Of a stretch of DNA of 64,000 nt, positions 46,539 through 55,904 are shown in pieces. Numbering within the stretch: position 1 is the first letter of the stretch; every line of letters starts with the position of its first letter. The position numbers were made by a program, and so were the translations under genes. The notes beneath the pieces are model-generated. The model did not search any database and was not told the DNA's origin. It was given only the letters and a program-made list of their open reading frames with translations. The DNA comes from Pacificimonas aurantium. Its GTDB lineage: Bacteria; Pseudomonadota; Alphaproteobacteria; Sphingomonadales; Sphingomonadaceae. Location of the stretch: contig NZ_JAGSGB010000004.1 in the NCBI RefSeq assembly GCF_020092905.1, positions 1-64,000 of the forward strand, in the 5' to 3' direction.

Positions 46539-49259
46539 TCAGAAGCGCTTGCGTACACTGACCGCGACGTAGCGGCCGATTGCGTTATACGACCCGCCGA
46601 TGCCCTCGGTCCCCGGGAAGAAAGGCGGGGTCGCGTCAAACAGGTCGTTCACCTGCAGTCCCAGCTCGGTGCCTTCCGCCACGCCGACATCGGGGAGCTG
46701 CACCGACAGGCGCAGGTCGACGGTCGTATAGGCATCCGCGTCATATTCGGCGGTCCCGGTGGGCGTGGCGTACTGATTGGTGACGCCGTCGCGGTAATTG
46801 ACGAAGGCAACCGCATTTACCGGACCGGCCTGGGCGCCGAGCGTTCCGCGCACCGTTGCCTTCGGAATGCCCAGCTTCAGACTGTCGGAGACCGGCGCAG
46901 TCGGCGAGAGCTGGGTTTCGAAGTTCAGGATATAGTTGCCCGCTACCCCGGCATAGACTGCGCCGAAGCCGGTCGGCAGCTTATAGCTGACGTCGAAATC
47001 CAGGCCATTCGTCTTGCGGACACCGAAATTGCCTTGCCGGAAATCGAGCAGGTTGCCGATGGGCGGCAGCGCGCCCGGCACAAAGTTCACGGGCACGGCG
47101 AGCGACAGCAGGTCCGCAATCTGGGCATCCGTCGGATCGCGGTAGACGACGGAAGCGAACGTCGGATCGGTAAAGGCAATCGCCCCACCCGGCGTGCCGA
47201 TCACATTGGTATAGCGGATGTCGTAGAAGGTGGCGCTCGCGTGAAAGTTCGGCAGGAAGTCCGGGTTCAGGTCGGCGCCGATGGAGAAGGTTTCCGCCTT
47301 CTCCGGCTGCAGGTCGCGATTGCCGCCAAGCAGGAATACCGTATCGACCTGCGCGTCGCCGCGCATTGGGTCGCGGTAGCTGCTGCCCGCGATTGCGGCC
47401 GCGTTGAAATAATAGGCGCCGACCGTCGCGCCCACATCGCGCAGGCCCGGCGCACGAAAGGAGCGGCCGTACGTACCGCGGAGGGTCACGCCGTGGACCG
47501 GGTCCCAGTTCACCCCGATCTTCGGGTTCGTGGTCGATCCGAAATCGCTGTAGTGATCGTAACGCCCCGACAGCGAGACATCGAGCGAACGCAGCAGCGG
47601 CTGCTCATTGCCCGCGCCGAAGATCGGAATGAACAGTTCGCCGTAGACGGATTCGATGTTGCGGGAGAGGTCTTCCGGCACCGGCGACCCGCCATAGATA
47701 CCGCGCTGGCGGAATGTTTCGTGCCGATATTCCGCGCCCACCGCGATCTTCAACTCGCCGCCGGGCAGGTAAAGCAGCGGTCCGTCGACCTTGGCGGCCC
47801 CCAGATAGGTCTGCTGGCGAACGCTAAGGTCGCCGGCATAGTCCGTAATGGCCGCCGCAACCTCTGGCGACGTGCCGTTTCCGAAAGGATCCAGCGCCGT
47901 ATCGGGCGTGGTGCTAAGCGCAGCCGCATCGAGCGCGGCCGGGTCGATGGCGGGCAGATAGCTGTCGTTATGCGCCTCGTCGAAGGTGCCATAGACGCTC
48001 AGCTTCAGGTCCCCGGCGATGAACGTGTCTACGCCTGCGGAGGAATTCAGCGCCCGAACGCCGAACCGGTTCACGATATGGTCCGCGCCGTAGAGATTGT
48101 CGGTACGGAACTGCACGAATTCCGTCGTCGCCCCAGTGCCCGGGGGCGTCTGGAAGTACGGGTTCGCGAAGCCGGGCAGGTTGTAGAGGATAACGCCCCC
48201 GGATGCCCCGGCGCCGGCAGGCGGTGGCTGCCGCACCTCGTCCTGCCGGTCGGAGTAAAGAGCCTCGCCCCACAGGATGACGCCCTCAGCAAGTTCCTGC
48301 TGCGCGGTCAAATAGCCGCTGTGGACACGTGATTTCGGCACAAGGTCGGCCACGGCGCCGTTGTCGCAGTAATTTTGCGTGTTCGGCGCGAGTTCAGGGG
48401 CGGCGTAGTAAACCGAATAGGCGGTCGTATCGACGAGCACGTTCGGCGATGGGCAGACGGTCGTGCGCGTATCGACGCCGCCATAGGGTCGGAAATCGAC
48501 GACACGGTAGTCGCGGTCCGCGCCCACGATGTTGCCGTTTTCGGCATATTGGTAGGCCGCGACGACCGAACCGCTGCCCCAGTCATGGCCCGCAAGGACG
48601 CTGCCCGACGCGGTGTGATAATCGTCCGCCATTCCATAGCGGGCGGAGGCTTCGACGCCGGAGAAGCGCTTGCGCGTGATGAAGTTCACGACGCCGGCGA
48701 CCGCGTCCGAGCCGTAGATCGCCGACGCGCCGTCCGCGACGATCTCCACACGCTCGATCGCCAGGTCAGGGATGAACGGAAAGTCCGGATTGGTCTGGTT
48801 GGTACCGCCGGCTACGAGGCGGTGACCGTTCATCAGTGGCAAGGTCGCACTTGCCGGCAGGCTGCGAAGCCCCGGCGCAAATGCACCCGCACCGCCATTG
48901 GCGGCCCGCGGTGCCGTGTTGAAGCTATTCAGCTGCGGAACGCTCGCCAGCAAGTCAGGCGTCGTGTTCGCGCCAATGGTGCGGATGTCCTCGCGCGATA
49001 CGCTGATCAGGTTCGAGCCCGTCGGCGGAACGCCGCGGATGCTGGAACCGGTGATGACGATCACATCACCATCGGTACCGGCCTGCACGGGTTCAATCTC
49101 GGATTGCGGCACGGGGACTTCGGTTGTTTCGCCCGCTGTTTCGTCCGCGGTCTCGCCCGCGGATTGGGCCCAGGCCGCGCCGCTTCCGAAGAGCGCCACT
49201 GCGAACAGCGAAACGCCGGACAGCGCAAGACGCGACTTGCCATTCATGATGTTGGCCAC
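46539..49259 (-). CDS. TonB-dependent receptor
   Basis: The protein has about 906 residues, with a signal peptide (LALSGVSLFAVALFGSGAAW), a plug with VIVITGSSIRGVPPTGSNLI and ERVEIVADGASAIYGSDAVA, and a barrel ending VSVRKRF. The A-S-A-I-Y-G-S-D plug motif marks the branch of receptors related to oligosaccharide or aromatic uptake rather than classic siderophore receptors. GGGAGGG sits about six bases before GTG 49259, preferred over the GTG at 49280. It is the first gene of the ligase / MFS / esterase cluster. Confidence 0.9.
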   Translation of the reverse strand: MANIMNGKSRLALSGVSLFAVALFGSGAAWAQSAGETADETAGETTEVPVPQSEIEPVQAGTDGDVIVITGSSIRGVPPTGSNLISVSREDIRTIGANTTPDLLASVPQLNSFNTAPRAANGGAGAFAPGLRSLPASATLPLMNGHRLVAGGTNQTNPDFPFIPDLAIERVEIVADGASAIYGSDAVAGVVNFITRKRFSGVEASARYGMADDYHTASGSVLAGHDWGSGSVVAAYQYAENGNIVGADRDYRVVDFRPYGGVDTRTTVCPSPNVLVDTTAYSVYYAAPELAPNTQNYCDNGAVADLVPKSRVHSGYLTAQQELAEGVILWGEALYSDRQDEVRQPPPAGAGASGGVILYNLPGFANPYFQTPPGTGATTEFVQFRTDNLYGADHIVNRFGVRALNSSAGVDTFIAGDLKLSVYGTFDEAHNDSYLPAIDPAALDAAALSTTPDTALDPFGNGTSPEVAAAITDYAGDLSVRQQTYLGAAKVDGPLLYLPGGELKIAVGAEYRHETFRQRGIYGGSPVPEDLSRNIESVYGELFIPIFGAGNEQPLLRSLDVSLSGRYDHYSDFGSTTNPKIGVNWDPVHGVTLRGTYGRSFRAPGLRDVGATVGAYYFNAAAIAGSSYRDPMRGDAQVDTVFLLGGNRDLQPEKAETFSIGADLNPDFLPNFHASATFYDIRYTNVIGTPGGAIAFTDPTFASVVYRDPTDAQIADLLSLAVPVNFVPGALPPIGNLLDFRQGNFGVRKTNGLDFDVSYKLPTGFGAVYAGVAGNYILNFETQLSPTAPVSDSLKLGIPKATVRGTLGAQAGPVNAVAFVNYRDGVTNQYATPTGTAEYDADAYTTVDLRLSVQLPDVGVAEGTELGLQVNDLFDATPPFFPGTEGIGGSYNAIGRYVAVSVRKRF

Positions 49260-49402
49260 AGCATTCCCTCCCAAGGTCACTTTTTTGTGCTCGGCCCGTG
49301 TTCGGGTACGGCATTTCGGGAGGGATGTCGGAGGGCGCGGCGTTTAGCTATGGCGCCGATGACGGACAGATTTAACGCGAATGACCAACTTGGGCGCGGT
49401 CG

Positions 49403-50530
49403 TTACGGGTCGCTGCGCTCGCTCACCAAGGTGGTCGCCGCTGCGATCTTTACCGGGTCGGACTTGTGGCGGCGGCGATATTCTGAGGGCGTCATCGCCG
49501 CCCATTCGGTGAAATTCCGGGTGAAGCTGCCGGGTTCGCCAAAGCCGACTTCATAGCCGATATTCGTGATCGGCATGTCGGTCGCCAGCAAGAGCGCGCC
49601 GGCCAGCTCACCGCGCAGCCGGGCACGGATGCGCTTGAACGATTCACCTTCGCCGGCAAGGTCGCGGCGCAGGCGGCGCGGCCGCGTCCGCAGGCGCCGG
49701 GCGACCGCGTCGATCGTGGGCAGCCACTCACCCCGTCGCTGCATCTCGATCAGCGCCTGCTCCGTCCTGTTGCGCCAGCTCTGCCCGCCACCCAGCGGCA
49801 CAAACCAGTCGGGCTCGGCGGCATTATGCGCTTCATATTCCGCCAGCGATCCATTGACGACGCGCGCCTTCAGATCGTTGCGGTCGTACCAGAGCGCATC
49901 GAATTCGGCGTCATACTCGATTGGACAGCGAAACACCGCGAACCGGTCGAAGCCGTTCGCCTGCACCGGCCGCGATCCCCGGACGAAGATGCGTCGCAAG
50001 TTCAGCGGGCGTCCGATCAGCCAGCTGAACAGGTGAAAGATCCACAGGAAGCGCTGCCAGACGAAGATGTCGCGGTCGACGCCTTCGATAGTGTGATAGG
50101 CGCAGCGGTGCATGATTCCGCGGCCGTCGGTGTCGACAAGCTGGGGACCGATGTCTTCCGACAATGCCTGCGTAAAGCGGATGCTGACGCGCAGGGCCTC
50201 CCCGAACGTGCTGGAATGGAGATGCGCACGCGTACGCTCGGTATCGAGCGCCAGCCGGAATCGCTCAGGTAGGAACCCGATGAAGCTATCGTCGAGCGTC
50301 AGCTGGATTTGTTCGATCAGGCGGAACAGCGCCCGCCCGTCGATCGCGGCCTGCTCATTGCCGTGCACCCCAGGATCGATCCGCGCGCGCCTCAGGATTT
50401 CAGCAGGGTCATGACCCTTCAGCTCGGCTCCGCGCAGCAGCTTCTCAACAGCGAGCCCGTCGAGGCCCGCGGCGGGGGGCAACGCTGCTTGGCGGTCACT
50501 CTCAAAGGGTGCAGTGGATTTGGCACCCAT
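49403..50530 (-). CDS. AraC-family transcriptional regulator
   Basis: The 375-residue protein has an N-terminal ligand-binding-like half and a C-terminal AraC/XylS DNA-binding domain (about 270-360; AVARRLRTRPRRLRRDLAGE, then ITNIGYEVGFGEPGSFTRNF). The second helix-turn-helix is the best conserved. It lies 143 bases upstream of the TonB receptor gene on the same strand and is the likely activator of that receptor and the ligase/esterase cluster. No ribosome-binding site stands out at the chosen ATG. Confidence 0.87.
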   Translation of the reverse strand: MGAKSTAPFESDRQAALPPAAGLDGLAVEKLLRGAELKGHDPAEILRRARIDPGVHGNEQAAIDGRALFRLIEQIQLTLDDSFIGFLPERFRLALDTERTRAHLHSSTFGEALRVSIRFTQALSEDIGPQLVDTDGRGIMHRCAYHTIEGVDRDIFVWQRFLWIFHLFSWLIGRPLNLRRIFVRGSRPVQANGFDRFAVFRCPIEYDAEFDALWYDRNDLKARVVNGSLAEYEAHNAAEPDWFVPLGGGQSWRNRTEQALIEMQRRGEWLPTIDAVARRLRTRPRRLRRDLAGEGESFKRIRARLRGELAGALLLATDMPITNIGYEVGFGEPGSFTRNFTEWAAMTPSEYRRRHKSDPVKIAAATTLVSERSDP

Positions 50531-50838
50531 CGAACGTCAGAGCCTTTCTACGAGGTTCGGCAGATAGCGTCTTCACGGTTCCTGCCATTCTGACTCACTT
50601 CATTCCCCCTCAATATGCAAGCTGCGGCAAATTCCTGAGCCGGACGCTGGCTCCGCCTCGCAAAGACGGCTCGGCATGTCCGCTCGCGGACGCTACTTCG
50701 GCAGCCTATACTGAGGTGCGTGCCGGCTCAAATTGGGCCGTTTGCTGTCCGTCTGCTATCAGTGCTTAGATTGAGTTAACCTGACGGCAAATGCAACTCG
50801 AGAAGCAATCGGGGTGCCCGAGGTGCGATGGTCTCGGC
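50531..50838. other. Intergenic region without a supported gene
   Basis: It lies upstream of the AraC gene. No domain-bearing ORF, tRNA, terminator or notable repeat was seen. Confidence 0.35.
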
Positions 50839-51210
50839 TCAGGCTCGCATCACCACAAACGTGTCACAGAGTTCGATTACAGGGACTTCCCAAGGATGCT
50901 CTCGTAAGATCAAGTCGATTGTATGAGTTACATCGGCGTGTGCCGCATCCCTTGGTATGTAGACCGTCAGAATAGCGGTCGGCGATACCGTTGGCGTTCC
51001 GTATTCTCCGAGGGTCGGTTGCGCATCAGGCTGGGGAGAGAATATTTCCAACCCCGGTGCCAGTTCCACAACGTATTTGTAGGATCTGAAATCTCCTAGA
51101 GGATTGTCAGCCCTTACGATATCGAGGATTCTGGAAAGGGAATTTTCCCCACCGACCGAAGAAACTTTCCCGGTAACAACAACGTCATCGCTTCTTCGCC
51201 GATTGGGCAA
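50839..51210 (-). CDS. Hypothetical protein with a CutA/NIF3-like C-terminus
   Basis: The predicted 123-residue protein begins with TTG; no ATG or GTG occurs in frame between the upstream stop and this codon, so the start is uncertain and translation could begin elsewhere. The last 50 residues (AILTVYIPRDAAHADVTHTI, then HPWEVPVIEL) resemble the HPYE-type ending of CutA1 and NIF3-like ferredoxin-fold proteins, but the match is short. It stands alone with no clear operon. The function is not assigned. Confidence 0.5.
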   Translation of the reverse strand: MPNRRRSDDVVVTGKVSSVGGENSLSRILDIVRADNPLGDFRSYKYVVELAPGLEIFSPQPDAQPTLGEYGTPTVSPTAILTVYIPRDAAHADVTHTIDLILREHPWEVPVIELCDTFVVMRA

Positions 51211-51376
51211 TAGATTTTCAGCGCTTTGACCGCTCTGGTCGTATGATGTGTTTGCATGAAGCCCGCTCCGTTTGAATCTGATTTTCAGCGAGAAGCCACC
51301 TCATCGTGTTTCTCCGAACTGAGGTAAGTATCGGGACGACCGCAATCGACGGTTCCAGCCAAAGTGTCGATCGTCA

Positions 51377-52300
51377 TCATGCGTCGCCTTCGTTGTCCGA
51401 GACGCTGTTCTTAGCATCCATTTCTTCGATCAGCGATCGAGCCTCGTCGCCTTCGGGGATCGGGCGGCCGCTGTCGCGCCATTCGATGGCGGATTTGAAG
51501 CCGTGGGTCTGCGCGTGCCGCCGGAACCAAAGTCCTTCCGGATTGTGGCGGGTGATGCCGTCGAACACGGTCGCCATGGTCTGCGACTGCTCGAGACCCA
51601 TATTGAGCATGACCTGATTGACCACCAGCTTGTGCATGGCCAGATGCCCGAGGGGAACGCCGGCGATCCGGTTCGCAAGGTCAAGAGCGGCCTGTTCGAG
51701 TTCCTCAGCTGGAACCGCGACGTTCGCAAGACCCCAGTCCGCCGCTTGCCGTCCGGAAATAAGATCGCCGGTGAACATCATCTGCTTGGCCCGCATCGGA
51801 CCCAGACGATAGGTCCACATCGCGGTCGTCGGGCAGCCCCATACGCGGGTCGGCATATAGCCTATCCTCGCATCCTCGGCCATGACCAGAAGGTCGCAGC
51901 ACAGCGCGATATCGCTGCCGCCCGCCGCGGCGGCGCCGTGGACCTTCGCGATGGTCGGTTTGCGTGAGCGCCAGAGCGCCATGAAATTTTCCGTGTTGCG
52001 CTTCATATGCGCATAATCTTCCATCGGGTCCCAGGGGTCGCGCTCCTGCTGGCACGGATGGTCCTTGTCGCTCTCCGCATAGCCGACGAGGTCGTAGCCG
52101 CCGCAAAACCCTTTTCCCGCGCCTTCGACAATGATGGCATGGACCGTATCATCGCCCTCCGCCCACTCGACCGCCGCGCGTATTTCGCCCGGCATCTCGT
52201 CATTGATCGCGTTCAATCGCTCGGGACGGTTCAGCAGCAACCGGGCGATGCGCGGATTGGCGGCATCGTGCTCGATGCGAAGGGCCGAATAGTCTGGCAT
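51377..52300 (-). CDS. Crotonase / enoyl-CoA hydratase-family protein
   Basis: The 307-residue protein has the crotonase fold. The oxyanion-hole motifs are visible as [12 protein letters not shown] (about 58-69) and [20 protein letters not shown] (about 115-134). The Glu usually serving in the hydratase active site is not in the standard place by eye, so hydration, hydrolysis or isomerisation of a CoA ester cannot be told apart. GGAG precedes the ATG. It is divergent from the TetR / CoA-ligase pair, with which it likely forms one regulated catabolic unit. Confidence 0.88.
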   Translation of the reverse strand: MPDYSALRIEHDAANPRIARLLLNRPERLNAINDEMPGEIRAAVEWAEGDDTVHAIIVEGAGKGFCGGYDLVGYAESDKDHPCQQERDPWDPMEDYAHMKRNTENFMALWRSRKPTIAKVHGAAAAGGSDIALCCDLLVMAEDARIGYMPTRVWGCPTTAMWTYRLGPMRAKQMMFTGDLISGRQAADWGLANVAVPAEELEQAALDLANRIAGVPLGHLAMHKLVVNQVMLNMGLEQSQTMATVFDGITRHNPEGLWFRRHAQTHGFKSAIEWRDSGRPIPEGDEARSLIEEMDAKNSVSDNEGDA

Positions 52301-52378
52301 GGAAAACTCCTCTGTGGTCAGCCCTGACTATCGTCGTTTGCCGTTGACAGTCAACGCTGACCATAAGAAGATCATTGA

Positions 52379-53032
52379 ATGGAAGTGGAACCTGCCGATC
52401 TCCGGACCGACGAAAAGCCGCGCGGCTTTTCGAAAAGACGCGAACAGCGCGAGGCGACGCGCGCCCGCATAGTCCATGCTGCGGTCGATGTGCTGATCGA
52501 ACGCGGCGTTGCCGGGACGACCACCCTGGAGGTGCAGGCGCGGTCCGGAGTGGGGCGCGGCACATTGCTGCATCATTTCCCCACCCATGCCGATCTGCTG
52601 TCCGCCACGGTGGGCGGACTGGTTTCGCGCAACGAGGCGATCGTCAAGCATGAGGCCGCTGCCGCTACGCGAGCCGATTCGCTGACGAATGCGATCACCG
52701 TGCTGGCGAATGCGGCGTCCAGCCCGTCCTATCTCGCCGAGCTGGAACTTTGGACCGTCGCCCGCGCGGACCGACATCTCCACGCGGCCTTGCTGACGCA
52801 GGAACGTGCCGCGCGTTTCGAAAGCGATCGGGTCGTCGCTGCGCTGTTCGCTCCGTTGGCCGATCGTCCGGGATGCAAGGACGTAGCTGCGCTCACTCTC
52901 GAACTCGTGCGCGGAATGGCGCTTTCGGGCGTGCTGCGCCGCGATGCTACCCATCGCGACGATCTGTTGCGCGGCTGGATCGACGCGGCACGATTAATAT
53001 TGGACCGCCCCGAGCAGGAGAATGCACCGTGA
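52379..53032 (+). CDS. TetR-family transcriptional regulator
   Basis: The 217-residue protein has a TetR helix-turn-helix about residues 25-70 (ARIVHAAVDVLIERGVAGTT, GRGTLLHHFPTHADLLSATV) and a helical ligand-binding domain. It overlaps the CoA ligase gene by GTGA, so the two are translated together. The 78-base space to the divergent enoyl-CoA hydratase gene, with gttgacagtcaacgctgac near 52343-52361, may hold its operator. Confidence 0.87.
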   Translation: MEVEPADLRTDEKPRGFSKRREQREATRARIVHAAVDVLIERGVAGTTTLEVQARSGVGRGTLLHHFPTHADLLSATVGGLVSRNEAIVKHEAAAATRADSLTNAITVLANAASSPSYLAELELWTVARADRHLHAALLTQERAARFESDRVVAALFAPLADRPGCKDVAALTLELVRGMALSGVLRRDATHRDDLLRGWIDAARLILDRPEQENAP

Positions 53033-54651
53033 CATCGGGCCTGACCTCATCCTACTATCCTGCCGATACGTCGCCTCCCCTGTGGGAGATGACCACCGGC
53101 GATGCGCTGCGCCGGGGAGCCGATCGCGCCGGTGATATGTGCGCGCTGGTCGAGGTCTCGCCAGACAATGCGTCCTCGCTGCCCGGTGCCGCCACCACGG
53201 ATCGGCGCTGGACCTATCGCGAGCTCCTGGCCGATGCGGAAGCCTGCGCCCGATGGTTGCTGACCAAGTTCGCGCCCGACGATCACATTTGCTTATGGGC
53301 GCCCAATGTGCCGGAGTGGATCATCGTTCAATACGGTGCTGCCCTTGCCGGGCTGGTTCTCGTTACGGCGAACCCTTCGCTGCGGATCGAAGAGCTTGGC
53401 CACGTCATTGGGCATTCGAACGCGAAAGCGCTCATCCATGCCGCCGAATTTCGCGGCACCGATATGGATGCGATCGCCCGTGCAGCCGCTCCGGTGCTCG
53501 ACCGGATCGATATTGAAGAGGTAACGAGCGCGATCGCACATTACCGATCCGGCGTGCCACTGCCCGGGGTTTCACCGCATGCACCGGCACAGATGCAGTT
53601 CACATCGGGCACGACCGGGCGCCCCAAGGGGGCGTTGCTGGCCCACCGGGCTCTCGTAACCAACGCCGCGTTTGTCGCAGCCCGGATCGGACAGAGCGGC
53701 GACACGGTGGTGACTCCCATGCCGCTCTTCCATACGGCGGGATCGGTGCTGAACGCCCTTGGGGCGGTCACCAGCCTGTCCACCCTGGTTCTGCCCGTGA
53801 TGTTCGATCCGGTGCTGATGTTGAAAACCATTGAGCGCGAAAAGGCGACGGTGACCAGCGGCGTGCCGACGATGCTATCCGCAATGATCGCGGAGATCGA
53901 CCGCGGGGATTACGATTTGTCCAGCCTACGTTTGCTTTATTCCGGCGGCGCTCCGGTCGCGCCGGAATTGTTGGCGCGCGTCGAACAGCGTTTCGGTTGC
54001 AAGATGATGTCGGTGTACGGACAGACCGAACTCAGTCCGATCGTTTGCGCTACGGGATACGATGATACGGTCGATGATCGCGCGGGCACAGCGGGACGAC
54101 CGCTCCCGCAAGTGGAGATCCGGATCGTCCGGCCCAGTACCGAAGAGCCGCTTCCCTTGAACGAGCAGGGCGAAATTCAGGCCCGCGGCTATCAGACCAT
54201 GATCGCTTATCACGATGAGGAAGCAGACACCACGCGCACTTTGCACGCCGATGGCTGGCTTCGCACTGGCGATCTCGGAGAAATGGACGCACGCGGTTAT
54301 GTGCGGGTCACGGGCAGGCTGAGCGACATGATCATCCGCGGTGGAGAGAATATCTACCCTGCAGAAATTGAGGCCGCGTTGCTGCGCCATCCTTCCATCG
54401 CGGAAGCGGCGGTTTTCGGCGTGCAGCATCCCACATGGGGCGAAACGGTCGCCGCTTGTCTCAGGCTTGCCGACGGTGTCGCTCTGCCAACGCCAGACGC
54501 GCTGAAGGACCATTGCCGGTTGCTCCTGTCGCCTCAGAAGACTCCGGTGGATTGGTTCGTGGTTAAAGACTTTCCATTAACGGCATCGGGGAAGGTCCAA
54601 AAGTTTCGTCTCAGCGAACTAGCGCTTGAAGGCGGCTTAACTTCACTTTGA
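53029..54651 (+). CDS. AMP-dependent acyl-CoA ligase
   Basis: The protein has about 540 residues. It carries P-loop FTSGTTGRPKGALLAH (about 191-206), YGQTELSPIV, the hinge GWLRTGDLGEMD, RGGENIYPAEIEAALL and the C-terminal catalytic Lys in LTASGKVQKFRL. This is the acyl-CoA synthetase / aryl acid CoA-ligase group. The start is GTG 53029, overlapping the TetR stop, with AGGAG about nine bases upstream; the longer in-frame extension to 52750 lies inside the TetR gene. With the divergent enoyl-CoA hydratase it would begin beta-oxidation-like degradation of a carboxylic acid. Confidence 0.9.
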   Translation: MTSGLTSSYYPADTSPPLWEMTTGDALRRGADRAGDMCALVEVSPDNASSLPGAATTDRRWTYRELLADAEACARWLLTKFAPDDHICLWAPNVPEWIIVQYGAALAGLVLVTANPSLRIEELGHVIGHSNAKALIHAAEFRGTDMDAIARAAAPVLDRIDIEEVTSAIAHYRSGVPLPGVSPHAPAQMQFTSGTTGRPKGALLAHRALVTNAAFVAARIGQSGDTVVTPMPLFHTAGSVLNALGAVTSLSTLVLPVMFDPVLMLKTIEREKATVTSGVPTMLSAMIAEIDRGDYDLSSLRLLYSGGAPVAPELLARVEQRFGCKMMSVYGQTELSPIVCATGYDDTVDDRAGTAGRPLPQVEIRIVRPSTEEPLPLNEQGEIQARGYQTMIAYHDEEADTTRTLHADGWLRTGDLGEMDARGYVRVTGRLSDMIIRGGENIYPAEIEAALLRHPSIAEAAVFGVQHPTWGETVAACLRLADGVALPTPDALKDHCRLLLSPQKTPVDWFVVKDFPLTASGKVQKFRLSELALEGGLTSL

Positions 54652-55254
54652 ACTGCGCGCTCTCGATGCGATCCTCTGACGGCGTCCGAAATGTGTCTGC
54701 AGCAATCCCCTCAGCACAGAATGTCTGTATTCAAAGATACAAAGGTGGGACTGACCCGCCTAAATTGGAGCGCTGCCCTAATATCTGCGGTCGCCTAATC
54801 CATGGCAGCTTTCAGGTTGCGATGAGGATATCTGCTACGGTCGGAATTGGAGGCGCGTAGCGGACATTCAGCTCAGTGTCCCTATGTCCCCGATAATCCG
54901 TTCGAGATCGGCGGCCAGCGTCTCCAGCTTCGCAGTTCGCAGAGGCGTCGGTAGATCGGAGTGCTGCAGGTCCGGATGCGCGTCCTCAATCGCGCAGGGG
55001 GCAGCCAACAAGAACTTCTCTACCGTTTCGTCGGTGCCAGTGCTTTCGGGCGCCGTTCCCCGGATGACTGCTCTGAACGGACCGTAAGTCCAGCAGCGTC
55101 ATTCTATCGAAACACCAGAAACCGACTGGACTTCGATCAGAGAAGGAGCGGTTGTGGTCCTGCTCGTTCGGCAAGACGTCCGCGAGCGGCTCGGCTGGAA
55201 CCGGGCTTTTGGCGGTGAAGCGGGATGGTCTGTTTCGTAACCGGAGAAAGCCTT
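54652..55254. other. Eroded stretch before the recombinase module
   Basis: No intact gene is supported. A minus-strand open frame at 54868-55098 without a start codon has coding-like sequence (AAPCAIEDAHPDLQHSDLPT, then KLETLAADLERIIGDIGTLS) and may be the C-terminus of a broken gene. The mobile-element region probably begins here. Confidence 0.35.
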
Positions 55255-55485
55255 ATGTCAGAGCAGCAAATCGATGATCTCCAGATGCCGCGTAAGGGCA
55301 CGAAGACGGCGCGGCTGATCGAGCTACTCGAAAGGAAAATTGGCGCCTCGATCGCCGAACTAGCCAAGTCTACGAACTGGCAGTCCCATACCGTCCGCGC
55401 TGCTCTTACCGATCTCAGGAAGCGCGGCTATCTTGTTGCCCGCGAAAAGACTGATGGCGAGAGCCGGTACCGGATTGAACGCTGA
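55255..55485 (+). CDS. DUF3489-family winged-helix-like protein
   Basis: The predicted protein is 76 residues. LIELLERKIGASIAELAKST, then WQSHTVRAALTDLRKRGYLV is the DUF3489 signature, a small winged-helix-like domain. ATG 55255 has GGAGAAAG upstream and is preferred over the longer frame from 55225. It overlaps the DUF2924 gene by one base. DUF3489, DUF2924 and a large serine recombinase in this order form a recurrent module in alphaproteobacteria, often in prophage-like or integrated elements. Confidence 0.85.
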   Translation: MSEQQIDDLQMPRKGTKTARLIELLERKIGASIAELAKSTNWQSHTVRAALTDLRKRGYLVAREKTDGESRYRIER

Positions 55486-55904
55486 TGTCGGCGAACGTCC
55501 ATCGTGTCACCGAGCTGGTCCGAAGCTTGGAGACGGCAGGACTCCAGGAGCTTCGGGCGGAATGGAAGCAACGCTACGGCAAACCGCCGAAGCTCCGGTC
55601 AGTGGAGCTACTGAGACGACTCCTCGCCTGGCGCATCCAGACGGATGCCTTCGGCGGCTTCGATGCTGATACCAAGCGGAAGCTTGCCAGTACGAAACCG
55701 GCGAACATCAGACCGTCTGCGGCACCCGGAATGAGGCTCGCCCGCGAATGGAAAGGTCGACGGTACGAGGTAACGGTTACTGACGACGGTCCGATCTTCG
55801 AAGGTGAACGATACTCCAGCCTCTCAGCCGTAGCCCGTGCGATTACCGGTACCCGCTGGAATGGTCAGCGCTTCTTCGGACTTCGCGAGCAGAACGTCAG
55901 ATGA
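55485..55904 (+). CDS. DUF2924-family protein
   Basis: The 139-residue basic protein has the family signature: LRAEWKQRYGKPPKLRSVEL, LLRRLLAWRIQ, and the C-terminal SLSAVARAITGTRWNGQRFF. The last segment resembles the RAMA-like region used in nucleic-acid-associated proteins. The exact function is not known to me; the constant link to the recombinase suggests a role in site choice or regulation. It overlaps the recombinase gene by ATGA. Confidence 0.88.
   Translation: MSANVHRVTELVRSLETAGLQELRAEWKQRYGKPPKLRSVELLRRLLAWRIQTDAFGGFDADTKRKLASTKPANIRPSAAPGMRLAREWKGRRYEVTVTDDGPIFEGERYSSLSAVARAITGTRWNGQRFFGLREQNVR

Noticed and set aside
46497-48332. 611-codon plus-strand ORF
   Set aside because: Antisense shadow of the TonB receptor at 46539-49259.
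48375-49556. 393-codon plus-strand ORF
   Set aside because: Antisense to the receptor N-terminus and the AraC gene end; no domain signal.
52750-53028. N-terminal extension of the CoA ligase
   Set aside because: It lies inside the TetR gene; the GTG at 53029 overlaps the TetR stop and has a ribosome-binding site.
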